From Planctomycetota bacterium (GTDB taxonomy: Bacteria > Planctomycetota > Phycisphaerae > UBA1845): a DNA stretch of 44,026 bases. This document shows, piece after piece, positions 1 to 9,869 of this stretch; the first letter of the stretch is position 1; each line of letters starts with the position of its first letter. The position numbers and the translations under genes are program-made. The notes under the pieces were generated by a model. That model was given only the letters and a program-made list of their open reading frames with translations, was not told the DNA's origin and ran no database searches. The DNA lies in the NCBI GenBank assembly GCA_024276605.1, contig JAJRWX010000079.1:1-44026 (forward strand), written 5' to 3'.

Positions 1-93
1 ACCCTTGCGGTTCGGCTAGGAGTTCCTGCCATCAAGGCCTCCACCGGGACTTTCACCCGGCAAGTCGCATCCCGGGTCGCTTTCGCTAACCGG
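1..93 (-). ncRNA. Group II intron ribozyme, 5' part (partial, cut by window edge)
   Basis: Read on the minus strand, this stretch has the look of domain I of a bacterial group II intron. A GCGACTTG-like start is followed by CCGGGTGAAAGTCCCGG, a stem capped by GTGAAAG, and then by CTAGCCGAACCGCAAGGGT at the window edge. The 'GGGTGAAAGTCCC' and 'GCCGAACxGCAAGGGT' strings recur in many bacterial group II introns (recalled, not searched). The reverse transcriptase/maturase gene would lie outside the window to the left. The exact 5' splice boundary is not certain: I see GGATGCGAC rather than the usual GTGCG. It lies just downstream of a GCGCGTCA-GGCA-TGACGCGC hairpin on the same strand (near 127-146), a setting some intron classes prefer. 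Confidence 0.5.
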
Positions 94-297
94 TTAGCAG
101 CGCCAGGTCATGACGCTGCGCGTCATGCCTGACGCGCGCATCAGAATATTTTCATCCTGGAAGGTGAGTTGAACCTGACCCTTGTCACTGACTCCGATGA
201 AACCACAGTCACTTTCACGTTCGACGTTCAGGATGCCTAGTTCTTCGAGGATTTCGACAATGCCCAGTGGTTCAATCCGTGTGAGGGCGGCACGCAA
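94..297 (-). CDS. Hypothetical short protein, possibly truncated by the adjacent intron
   Basis: This is a 67-codon reading frame starting at TTG. The same frame stays open upstream to about position 441, but no ATG or GTG start or ribosome site is visible there. The peptide is ordinary in composition (…EPLGIVEILEELGILNVE…) and I do not recognise a family. It sits downstream of acs on the same strand and stops in the TAACCGGTTAG palindrome next to the putative intron, so it could be the 5' remnant of a gene that was interrupted or has decayed. The opposite strand of the same stretch also reads protein-like but is broken by stops. The coding call is weak. Confidence 0.22.
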   Translation of the reverse strand: MRAALTRIEPLGIVEILEELGILNVERESDCGFIGVSDKGQVQLTFQDENILMRASGMTRSVMTWRC

Positions 298-398
298 GAC
301 GTATGCGGCGGCGAGTGGAGTCCGGTGTTGACTGACCCGGAAACGGCTATCGAGTAGACATTGCGGGGCGACATATACACAAGATGTACATGATACGG

Positions 399-421
399 AG
401 CGGATGAGTGACTCATCCGCT
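399..421. terminator. Perfect inverted repeat downstream of acs
   Basis: Two arms of 11 bp (AGCGGATGAGT / ACTCATCCGCT) flank a single G. The repeat lies about 30 bp beyond the acs stop codon, which suits a transcription-terminating hairpin for the minus-strand gene. There is no strong T-run after the stem on either strand, so it could also be a protein-binding palindrome. Confidence 0.4.
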
Positions 422-450
422 TTGCGTATGAACTTCTCAGTCTAACCACG

Positions 451-2415
<1,965 letters not shown>

Positions 2416-2514
2416 AATGGTTTACTCCTGAATCACTGTAAACGATATCGCGTTGTAACGGCACGCACATCACGTACCTGACATCGTAGTACAACCTTGA
2501 ATAACTGCCAACGC

Positions 2515-3843
2515 CTACACATGTTGAAGTAAAGCAGCAAGTTTGTTGACAGTTACATCCGTAGCACCTTGATTGTCCAGCACGACCTGTTGGGCTTTTT
2601 TAGCAAGAGAGGCTGCACTTTCTGAGTCACACAGTAGTCTATTTACCACCTCAGCCAATTCCTTAGCGTTGGTTACCGTGTGAATCGCCGCCGCTAATTC
2701 GAATGCAGCTACTGGCAGTGCGAAGTTGTCCATGTGAGGACCGACGATCATCGGTTTGCTCATAGCAGCAACTTCCATAGGGTCTGATCCCCCCATCGGC
2801 ACCAGGCTCCTTCCTACAAACACTACGTCTGCCAATGCATAAAACTTGCGCAATTCACCCATCGTGTCGCCCAGGATTACAGCCGGTGAATAATCAGGCT
2901 CAGGGGCTTCGCATCCATCCGCTCGCTGACTACGTCGAATACAAGTAAACGCTTCGCTACGAATCAGCCTGGCCACTTCGTCAAATCGTTCCGGCTTACG
3001 CGGCACAATGGCAAGCAAGGGTGCATCCGAAAGTGTGTCTCGCGATTGTTTTTCTTCCGCTTTCCAATTTGTAAGAATCATTTTATAGGCTTCAAGAATG
3101 ATGGCTTCTTCTCCGGGTCCGGTGCTGCCACATACCCATAACCGGCGAGATCGATCGATCCCCAGCGCAACAGCTAACGCGTCTTCACCCTCAACAGAAT
3201 CAGTTACTGTCGCGGTATCCCATTTTAATGAGGAGGTCACTTCAACACGGCTATCGGGCACCCCCAATGTGCGAAAACGCGAGGCGATAGCCTCGTCCTG
3301 CGCCCCCACCCAAGAGAGCCTTGCAAACATGGATCGTCCAATCGCCCCAAGCCAGGCTAATCTTCCAGCGCTGCGCTGTGTGAGTCGTCCATTGACGACT
3401 GCGATGGGAATACTTCGCCGATTAGCCTGATGAATCAGATTGTACCAAACTTCAAGTTCAACCAAGACTATCAGCGATGGTTTGATGCGGTTGAGCGCCC
3501 GCGAGATGATCATGCTGAAATCCAGTGGGAAACGAAATACAGCGTCCCGACCAAACAATTGTACCGCGCGAGCGAAACCCGTATCCGTCGTAGTGGATAT
3601 GACGATGTCTACGTCGGGCATCTTTATACGAAGCTTTTTCACCAGTAGCGGCGTGCAATTAATCTCGCCCAGTGACACGGCGTGGATCCAAACACGTCGT
3701 TGCGCTGGGTCGAACCGGCGCAAACCTCCAAACCGTTCACGCCAGCCGTAACGGTTCTTGCCCAGTAGTAGCGCATTGTACATGGCTACCGGAAGGTAGA
3801 GGAGACCGACGATAAGATATAGGAAGTCTGCGAACCATCGCAT
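2515..3843 (-). CDS. waaA: 3-deoxy-D-manno-octulosonic acid (KDO) transferase
   Basis: This 442-aa glycosyltransferase of family GT30 transfers KDO from CMP-KDO to the lipid A precursor at the inner face of the cytoplasmic membrane. An N-terminal hydrophobic segment (residues 6-26) serves as membrane anchor. WIHAVSLGE carries the expected catalytic Glu at residue 60, followed by the VELEVWYN segment, VNGRL, and the C-terminal donor-binding half with CGSTGPGEE and GGSDPMEVAAMSKP. KdsB, which makes its CMP-KDO substrate, is encoded about 20 kb away at 24.1 kb. The ribosome site is weak. The gene is divergent from truD, with about 85 bp between them. Its presence indicates that this organism makes KDO-containing LPS. 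Confidence 0.94.
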   Translation of the reverse strand: MRWFADFLYLIVGLLYLPVAMYNALLLGKNRYGWRERFGGLRRFDPAQRRVWIHAVSLGEINCTPLLVKKLRIKMPDVDIVISTTTDTGFARAVQLFGRDAVFRFPLDFSMIISRALNRIKPSLIVLVELEVWYNLIHQANRRSIPIAVVNGRLTQRSAGRLAWLGAIGRSMFARLSWVGAQDEAIASRFRTLGVPDSRVEVTSSLKWDTATVTDSVEGEDALAVALGIDRSRRLWVCGSTGPGEEAIILEAYKMILTNWKAEEKQSRDTLSDAPLLAIVPRKPERFDEVARLIRSEAFTCIRRSQRADGCEAPEPDYSPAVILGDTMGELRKFYALADVVFVGRSLVPMGGSDPMEVAAMSKPMIVGPHMDNFALPVAAFELAAAIHTVTNAKELAEVVNRLLCDSESAASLAKKAQQVVLDNQGATDVTVNKLAALLQHV

Positions 3844-3927
3844 GGGGCTGTCATCGTAACCGGTATCTTCCTCATAGCCAATACGCGGGCGATTCTCATG
3901 CGTCGTGCCTACGGGTACACTAGGCGT

Positions 3928-5160
3928 ATGTCAGACATAATCGCCACACAAACGCTTCCCCATTTTACGGCAGATATCCCCGGCATTAGTGGCGTCATCA
4001 AACGCTATGATGAGGATTTTGTGGTAGAAGAATTGCCACGCTACGAAGCGTGCGGCCAGGGTACGCACACCTATTTCTGTATAGAAAAGCACGGGTTAAG
4101 CACCCACGCCGCTATCGGCATCCTAAGTAAAGCGCTTGGTAAGCGAGAGCGAGACTTCGGGTACGCGGGCCTGAAAGATGCTCATGGTTTGACCCGCCAG
4201 ATGATTAGTATCGAGCATGTGGCGCCGTCGATCATTGCTGCCTTGGAGCTGCGTCGAATCAAAGTTCTTTCTACCTCCCAGCATACCAATAAGATCAAGC
4301 TTGGTCATCTACGGGGTAATCATTTCATCATCCGTATCAGAGACGTAAAGCCTCATGCCATAGAAAACACACGTCTTATTATGGAGGTATTACAGCGCCG
4401 CGGCATGGTGAATTATTTCGGGCCGCAGCGCTTTGGCGTTCGCGGCGACAATGCAGCGATTGGTCGGGCTGTGTTGCTCGATCATTACGACGAAGCCATC
4501 GCATTGTTGTTGGGGAGAACTGCGCGAGTTGACAGTGGTGCCGCGCGAGAAGCACGTGATTTATTCGACGCGGGTGATCTTGAAGCCTCCGCCAAGGCTT
4601 GGGAGCATGGTTTTCGTGATAACGCTAGAGTATGTCGCATATTGGCTGAGTCCGATCGTAACACACACAAGGCATGGCGTGCGGTCAATCATAGCATGCG
4701 CAAGCTCTACTTTTCCGCACTGCAAAGCGAGTTGTTTAATCAGGTCATAGCTAGCCGTATTCACAGTATCGATAAACTCGTAGACGGTGACGTCGCGTGG
4801 AAGCACAAGAATGGTGCATGCTTTGGGGTGGAAGATGCTACCGTGGAACAACCGCGTTGTGATGCATTCGAGATTTCGCCAACAGGCCCGTTATTCGGAA
4901 AGAAAATGAAGGAGCCAACAGGCACTACCGCTACGATAGAAGAATCGATCCTGGCTGGTGCCAACTTACGGCGGGATCAGATCAACTCACCTGAAGGTAA
5001 GAAGCTTGACGGCGGACGCCGACCTTTGCGTGTACCACTGACTGATGTCTCTCTTGAAGAGGGTCAAGATCACCACGGGCCATACTTACAAGTATCCTTC
5101 ACGCTACCTCCCGGTTCTTATGCCACGGTTGTAACGAGAGAGATTTGTAAGCATGGATGA
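3928..5160 (+). CDS. truD: tRNA pseudouridine(13) synthase TruD
   Basis: TruD converts uridine-13 of tRNA-Glu and some other tRNAs to pseudouridine. With the chosen start the protein has 410 aa, somewhat longer than E. coli TruD. The catalytic aspartate lies in GYAGLKDAHGLTRQ (Asp84), and the family signature NYFGPQRFG follows the insertion-domain boundary. The C-terminal part carries RPLRVPL and FTLPPGSYATVV, as expected. I prefer the ATG at 3928 because AGG lies 5 bases upstream. An in-frame ATG at 3898 would add ten residues but has no ribosome site. The gene is divergent from waaA, so the roughly 85-bp gap should contain both promoters. The structured repeat begins about 80 bp beyond its stop. 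Confidence 0.95.
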   Translation: MSDIIATQTLPHFTADIPGISGVIKRYDEDFVVEELPRYEACGQGTHTYFCIEKHGLSTHAAIGILSKALGKRERDFGYAGLKDAHGLTRQMISIEHVAPSIIAALELRRIKVLSTSQHTNKIKLGHLRGNHFIIRIRDVKPHAIENTRLIMEVLQRRGMVNYFGPQRFGVRGDNAAIGRAVLLDHYDEAIALLLGRTARVDSGAAREARDLFDAGDLEASAKAWEHGFRDNARVCRILAESDRNTHKAWRAVNHSMRKLYFSALQSELFNQVIASRIHSIDKLVDGDVAWKHKNGACFGVEDATVEQPRCDAFEISPTGPLFGKKMKEPTGTTATIEESILAGANLRRDQINSPEGKKLDGGRRPLRVPLTDVSLEEGQDHHGPYLQVSFTLPPGSYATVVTREICKHG

Positions 5161-5239
5161 AACGACATAGGCCTCTTGTTCAGAGATATGCTGATTGCAG
5201 ACGATCCGGAGAGCAGCAAGAGTCCGATGTGCATCGAGA

Positions 5240-5352
5240 TTTGCCCGTGTCAGCCTCCGAAACCACACGGGTAAGTCCCGATGTATCCCGACTTTACATC
5301 GGGATACATCGAGACTTACCCATGCCACCCGAATTCTTAGCTGTGACAAAGC
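5240..5352 (-). repeat. 113-bp structured intergenic repeat, copy 1
   Basis: This stretch is nearly identical (about six differences in 113 bases by eye) to the reverse complement of 43883-43995. Its core is a long hairpin: positions 5269-5291 pair with 5299-5321 around a short loop, with one mismatch. It lies between truD and the DUF2238 gene and encodes no protein. Short frames read from it give the peptide 'GKSRCIPTL', which is a translation of the repeat. The second copy has flanking GGGTGGCATGGG inverted repeats; here only the truD-distal one (5319-5330) is kept. Confidence 0.85.
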
Positions 5353-5360
5353 ATTAATGA

Positions 5361-6062
5361 TTATGCAACAGGTTTGCGGCGTAGGGTTAGCCACATGACG
5401 GCGATGATGCCGCCGAGCAGGTTGAAACACAAATCGAGTAGCGTGTTTTGATAACCACCGACACCGGTTTCGGGAATGGTTTCTACGGCTATGAATTCAA
5501 TGATTTCGTTGATAGCCCCCAAACCGCTCCCCATGAGCACGACGAGAATCGCCAAGGGCCACCAGCGTTCCAATGGTTTATGCAGGTATGGTTGAAGTAA
5601 GTGGTGACACATTAGTGTCGCTACACCGAAGCCCAGTAGGTGGACGATTTGGTCATAGCGAAGAATGTGGTATCGTGGGAACAGGGAAAGTAAGTTTGCG
5701 CCGTACAACACGCCATCAGCCAGGCGGACATTGCCGCCGGCCATGTGCAACAGGCCCCATAGCGTCAAGCCCCACAAAATGAGAAGATCAAATTTGACGC
5801 TTCGCTGTTTCCACAAAATCCACAGCGCCGCAGCCATGACAACAACCGCGTACATGACAAACTCATAATTTGCGCGCTGCCAGGCGATCCATGTGAATAC
5901 GGTGATATACACGGCGTTGAAGATCACAACCGTGCGTTCGTGTTTGGTTAGCCACATAGGTATACGATGATAGCTGACAGAGATTTTGGCAAGTGTGTTG
6001 TTGACTGGTGCTTTGTCTACAACTGATTTGTTGCACGCCCCACGTCCCAAGATACATCGCAT
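5361..6062 (-). CDS. DUF2238 (YjdF-like) integral membrane protein
   Basis: This 233-aa membrane protein has about six hydrophobic spans (roughly residues 44-61, 67-84, 91-108, 136-152, 168-184 and 208-226). Motifs resembling the DUF2238/YjdF family are RYDQIVHLLGFG (135-146), the acidic NEIIEF (185-190) within a GSGLGAINEIIEF helix, and NTLLDLCFNLLG near the C-terminus. The biochemical role of the family is not established. Conserved His, Asp and Glu residues inside the membrane would suit ion or metal handling, but that is inference. The start at 6062 has GAGG five bases upstream. An internal Met at residue 36 would give the more usual family N-terminus but has no ribosome site. The gene lies between two traces of the structured repeat. 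Confidence 0.8.
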   Translation of the reverse strand: MRCILGRGACNKSVVDKAPVNNTLAKISVSYHRIPMWLTKHERTVVIFNAVYITVFTWIAWQRANYEFVMYAVVVMAAALWILWKQRSVKFDLLILWGLTLWGLLHMAGGNVRLADGVLYGANLLSLFPRYHILRYDQIVHLLGFGVATLMCHHLLQPYLHKPLERWWPLAILVVLMGSGLGAINEIIEFIAVETIPETGVGGYQNTLLDLCFNLLGGIIAVMWLTLRRKPVA

Positions 6063-6087
6063 TTTATCCTCGGGGTTACCGCGAATG

Positions 6088-6122
6088 CCACGGGTAAGCT
6101 ATCACGTACCTATGCCACTCGA
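6088..6122 (-). repeat. Decayed fragment resembling the structured repeat
   Basis: CCACGGGTAAG (6088-6098) and ACGTACCTATGCCACTCGA (6104-6122) resemble the two outer parts of the hairpin in copy 1 (CACGGGTAAG and ACTTACCCATGCCACCCGA), with the middle deleted. The second part matches at about 16 of 19 bases. It is probably an internally deleted relic, just upstream of the DUF2238 gene. The short length makes this tentative. Confidence 0.35.
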
Positions 6123-6201
6123 CCGCGATGGGTGAAGCCTACAGCTCGAGACATCCATGCTGATTTGCAGCTTGAATGGTGTTGAGAGAGATTTTCACGT
6201 A

Positions 6202-9200
6202 TTACTTCTTGGAAAACCAACCTCGTTTTTTACTGGGTTTGTTGCCGGATGGCTGCCCTTTTTCTTTCTTCGCCTGCTTGATCAATGCTTCTATGGATTT
6301 ATTAGGTGTGAGTCTTTGCAACATTCTGACTTTTCGCGCTATTTCTGGTGCTAGATCGGCTGGCAATTCATTGAGTTTAGAAGTGCCGGTTTTTTTGTCT
6401 TTTTTATTTTCTTTTGCGGCGATAATACTTTCCCCCGTAAACTTTATGGGAATGTCAACCGATGCGGGCATTAGATCGCCGTAATCCGTATCGGTACCAG
6501 GTGCAGGTTGCTGGTCAACACCTTCGATCTCAGCCTGTGCCGCGATCAAGGCGGCCTGCAGCGCTGCTTTTTGATCAACTTCTTCTATGACGGGAGCCTT
6601 ACTGTCCGTCTCACTTGATTCGGTCACTTCCGGATGCACCTCGCTTGAAACATCTCCCTGGTTGCTTAGCTCATCGATCGCGGCTTGATCATTATTTGCA
6701 GTTATCTCTTCCGGGGCTTGCAATGTTGAAAAATCGAATGTACTCCAAAATGTCTCGATAGAAGCATGTATAGATGCATGATCATTCAGTTGCGAAGTTT
6801 CATTGATAACTGCGCGTTGAGATTCATGCTCGTTAACCGCTTGTTCGCGTTTTTCTAATTCGAGCATCATGGACTCAACATCAGCGCGATCCCCAGCTAC
6901 TTTTTCTCTCTCCTGCGCTAGCTCAGCCTGTGCGACGGATAATGCTTGTTGTACTTGATCCGTTTGCTCGTTGGCGCGTCCTTCCAATTGTTTCACTTGT
7001 TCGGCGTAGTCAGCTAGCTGTTTCTCGTGCGCCTGCTTTGCGATCTGTAAAGACTGCTTCTGTTCATTGAGTTCCTGTTGGGCCTGATCAACCGATTGTC
7101 TTTGAACTGTTATTTCTTGACTCGCCTTTTCGATACTTTGACGCTCAGTTTGCAATGCTTGACGTTGGTCTTGAATTTCTTGCTCAAGTTGTTGCCTTTT
7201 TTCATCGCTGGTTTTACTTTGCTCAGCCAGAGAGACGGTCTGTTCCTGCAAGGCGTTTTCACGATGCCGCAAATCAACCTGTCGTTGTTCAAGCTCTTTG
7301 CGTGTTGCGTCAAAAGAAGCTGCAAGTTGTTGTGCATCTTTGTCCGTCGCCGAAAGACAGTGCTCTTTTTCGTCGAGAATTTTGGCTCGCTCATCGGCAC
7401 GCTGTTGTTTGGACAACAATTCTTCCTGGACAGCAGCTAATGCTTGTTGCTTTTCTTTATATTCATTTTCAAGCGTCTGCTGTTTTTCCTGACTCAATGC
7501 AAACTGAGCTTGGAGTTGCTCTTCTTTGCGTTTTATCGCCTCAGCCAGTTCGCTTTGTTTTTGTTCGTGTTGCGCCTTTTGTTCGCTCAGCGCTGCTTCC
7601 TGACTATGCAACGTTTGTTCTTGCTGCTCTAGGGCTAGCTGTCGTTGCTCAAGCTCCTTACGCGTGGCATCAAAGGAGGCTTTGAGTCGATGGGTATCTT
7701 TGTCCGTAGCCGAAAGACAACGTTCTTTTTCGTCGAGAATTTTCGCCCGCTCATCAGCATGTTTTTGCTGCGCAGCCAATTCATCTTGTACTCGAGATAG
7801 TGCTTGTTGTTTTTCTGCTATCAGAGTTGCGGCTGATTGTTGTTCTTCTTGCCACGCCTGTTGTTGAGTACGTAGTTCATTTTCTTGACATTGAAGCTGC
7901 TGCTTTTCCTGCTCGATTTCCTGCCTTAACATTTCAGCTTGTTGCTGTTGTTCGTCCGTTTCGGCTTTCAGCTGCTGATATGCTTGGTCCAGTTGTTGTT
8001 GTTTATCCGTATATTCTTTTTCTTGTTGTGCAACGCAGAGTGCACGATCGTCCAACACTGTTTTTTTCTCTAACAACGCCTGACTATGCTGAGTCAACTC
8101 TGCCTGACGCTGTTTCAGCTGCGTATCCATCGCAGCCTGTTCCTGATCCTTCGTTTGGCTTCGCTTTAGCCACTGCTGAACCTCGACTTCATGCTTTTTC
8201 TGCTGCTCGCCAAAGTCATTGATCGCTTGATTCAACGTTTGTTGTCGCTCGTGAAGCGCGGATTCAGCGTCTTTTAAGGATGCCTGCCTGACAGATAGCA
8301 CACGATTATCTTCAATCAATTTTTTCTGAGTTTGCGCAAGGGCTGCCCCTCTAACATCCAACGCTTGTAGTTGTTTATCCAGTTCCTGTTGTTGGGATTG
8401 AATGTTGGTATTTTTTTGTGTTAGTTCATCTTCGAGTTGTTTAAGTTGTTCCTGCCGCTGGTTGCATCGTTGAGCAAACTCAGCTAGCTTATCTCGTTCT
8501 AATTCAAGTTCCTTGTTAGCCCGAACTACATTCTTTTCTTTCTTTTGCAACTCCTTTTCATTTGCAGTCAGCAACTGACTTTGCGTGGTCAATTCATCTT
8601 GCTTAATCTGCATCGCCTCTTCACTTTGACTCAACTGTCTGGCTCGTTGATTCAGCTCTTGCTGACTCTTGTCAAGTATAGCCTGCTGTGAAGCTAAGTT
8701 TTTTTCGTGTTTGGCTTGCGCTTTGGTAATCCCGGCGATTTCCTTGTCACGCTCGTCTAATTGTTGAGCGCGTAGTTGATGTTTTTCAACTTCTGATGCA
8801 AACTTTTCTTGCTGATTACAAAGCTTCTGTTCATCCTTTTCCAAACGCTTTGATTGCGAAGATAGTTCGCTGTCCAGTGCTGAGAGATTTTTTTCACGCT
8901 CGTCTATAGCGTTGAGTTGTTCTTTGATGCTTGCATCACGTACATCCAAAGATTGTTGCTGCTTTGCCAGCTTAACACGATCAGCTTCCAACTGTTGCTC
9001 GGCCTGCATTAACTTGGCCTGTGCACGCTTAAAGTTTTTCGTGGCCGATTCCAGGGTGTTTTGTTGAGCAGTAAAATCTTTTACGCGCCTATCTAACGCC
9101 GCGGCAGATTCCTCGATAGTCAGTTGGCGCTGATTAAGTCCATCTTCAGCCTTAGCAAGTTCACGCTGCAACTGGGATAACTTTTCGCTTAGCTGATCGA

Positions 9201-9423
9201 GTCGTTTTTCCTCGTCATGATTTTTTTCCACCTGACTTTTTGATTCAGATTGAAGTCGAGCAAATATTTCCTGCTGCTGGACTTCGCGCTGTTCATACGT
9301 GCGTAGCCAACTTTGAGCCCACCGATCAACTTTATCCGGGTAGTTGAGGAGACTGTCTTCTAGAGTTTGTACGGCTGAATCTACCGCTGCCACTGCTTTG
9401 TCGAGAGACTTTTTTTTCGGCAT
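6202..9423 (-). CDS. Giant Gln/Glu-rich coiled-coil protein with basic C-terminal tail
   Basis: The protein has 1073 aa. Residues 1-60 form a short helical head (…LEDSLLNYPDKVDRWAQSWLRTYEQRE). From about 60 to 880 it is one almost uninterrupted heptad-rich coiled coil dominated by Gln, Glu, Lys and Ala, with almost no Pro or Gly. An acidic Pro/Ser/Thr-containing linker follows (about 900-990). The protein ends in a compact helical piece (LPADLAPEIARKVRMLQRLTPNKSIEALIKQ) and a very basic tail. A 60-residue block around DERAKILDEKE occurs twice, 120 residues apart. There is no signal peptide, membrane span or ATPase head, so it is not an SMC protein; a cytoplasmic scaffold or filament is likely. 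It is divergent from the GTPase operon, whose first gene encodes a shorter protein of the same type. The ATG lacks a strong ribosome site. I do not recognise a named family. Confidence 0.85.
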   Translation of the reverse strand: MPKKKSLDKAVAAVDSAVQTLEDSLLNYPDKVDRWAQSWLRTYEQREVQQQEIFARLQSESKSQVEKNHDEEKRLDQLSEKLSQLQRELAKAEDGLNQRQLTIEESAAALDRRVKDFTAQQNTLESATKNFKRAQAKLMQAEQQLEADRVKLAKQQQSLDVRDASIKEQLNAIDEREKNLSALDSELSSQSKRLEKDEQKLCNQQEKFASEVEKHQLRAQQLDERDKEIAGITKAQAKHEKNLASQQAILDKSQQELNQRARQLSQSEEAMQIKQDELTTQSQLLTANEKELQKKEKNVVRANKELELERDKLAEFAQRCNQRQEQLKQLEDELTQKNTNIQSQQQELDKQLQALDVRGAALAQTQKKLIEDNRVLSVRQASLKDAESALHERQQTLNQAINDFGEQQKKHEVEVQQWLKRSQTKDQEQAAMDTQLKQRQAELTQHSQALLEKKTVLDDRALCVAQQEKEYTDKQQQLDQAYQQLKAETDEQQQQAEMLRQEIEQEKQQLQCQENELRTQQQAWQEEQQSAATLIAEKQQALSRVQDELAAQQKHADERAKILDEKERCLSATDKDTHRLKASFDATRKELEQRQLALEQQEQTLHSQEAALSEQKAQHEQKQSELAEAIKRKEEQLQAQFALSQEKQQTLENEYKEKQQALAAVQEELLSKQQRADERAKILDEKEHCLSATDKDAQQLAASFDATRKELEQRQVDLRHRENALQEQTVSLAEQSKTSDEKRQQLEQEIQDQRQALQTERQSIEKASQEITVQRQSVDQAQQELNEQKQSLQIAKQAHEKQLADYAEQVKQLEGRANEQTDQVQQALSVAQAELAQEREKVAGDRADVESMMLELEKREQAVNEHESQRAVINETSQLNDHASIHASIETFWSTFDFSTLQAPEEITANNDQAAIDELSNQGDVSSEVHPEVTESSETDSKAPVIEEVDQKAALQAALIAAQAEIEGVDQQPAPGTDTDYGDLMPASVDIPIKFTGESIIAAKENKKDKKTGTSKLNELPADLAPEIARKVRMLQRLTPNKSIEALIKQAKKEKGQPSGNKPSKKRGWFSKK
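7281..7816 (-). repeat. Internal direct duplication in the coiled-coil gene (two copies, 360-bp period)
   Basis: Positions 7281-7456 and 7641-7816 are clearly related, with long shared stretches such as CTTTTTCGTCGAGAATTTT. The offset is exactly 360 bp (120 codons), so the heptad phase and reading frame are kept. The copies encode residues of about 656-715 and 536-595. This points to growth of the coiled coil by recent tandem duplication. Confidence 0.8.
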
Positions 9424-9869
9424 GATGCGTGCAATCCGAATGTTGACTATAGCGCCTTTAACGGCACACCCACAGATATATGGAAGCAGCTAAAAATATC
9501 GAAACGTAGAGCTATTAGCCACGCCCCCTTACCCTCACATAGGCTCACACTAATGAGCACAACGCACATGACTTCAGTGTACATTTTGACCTACTTAACG
9601 ACTCTGATTAAAGCATATTCGGACCAGGTACGAATCGCGTGTGTACTCTTAACTCAGGCTGTACGCAGTGATGACGTTACCGGTCTTATCCAAATCATTT
9701 ACTCAACTGCATATTTTTAACCTCACCGCAGTCCGAACGTATCGTAGGCTTGGCTGTCGAGACATCATTTGCATTGGTTATTCTTATGATGGCCATGCAT
9801 TGAACCGTCGGGCGAATAAGCCAGAAACGGTAACGCGTTAGGTACGGTAATACATAGTCCTATGTATAG
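9424..9869. other. Divergent intergenic region between the two coiled-coil genes
   Basis: This 446-bp spacer has no convincing gene. It must carry the promoters for the minus-strand coiled-coil gene and the plus-strand operon. A TTGACC string lies near 9589, but I see no good -10 partner. Apart from the inverted repeat at 9850-9867, no other structure stood out. Confidence 0.5.
9850..9867 (+). promoter_or_regulatory. Inverted repeat just upstream of the operon's first start codon
   Basis: ATACATAG-TC-CTATGTAT is a perfect 8-bp-arm palindrome ending two bases before the TTG start at 9870 and about 14 bases before an alternative GTG at 9882. It could be a repressor operator or an RNA hairpin that masks the translation start of the first operon gene. 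No regulator gene is adjacent. Confidence 0.4.

Noticed and set aside
160-360. Plus-strand protein-like reading (…LTLVTDSDETTVTFTFDVQDA, stop, FFEDFDNAQWF…)
   Set aside because: It is interrupted by in-frame stops and has no start signal. It may be a decayed gene, but the minus-strand frame is longer and open, so neither is firm.
5157-5357. Short frames containing GKSRCIPTL (also at 43768-44010)
   Set aside because: They are translations of the non-coding structured repeat; the same peptide arises from both copies.
7078-8222. Plus-strand frames inside the coiled-coil gene
   Set aside because: They are Leu/Phe/Ser-rich antisense shadows of Gln/Glu-rich coding on the minus strand.
6202-9423. 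SMC or RecN-type ATPase
   Set aside because: The coiled coil has no Walker A, signature or Walker B motif at either end.
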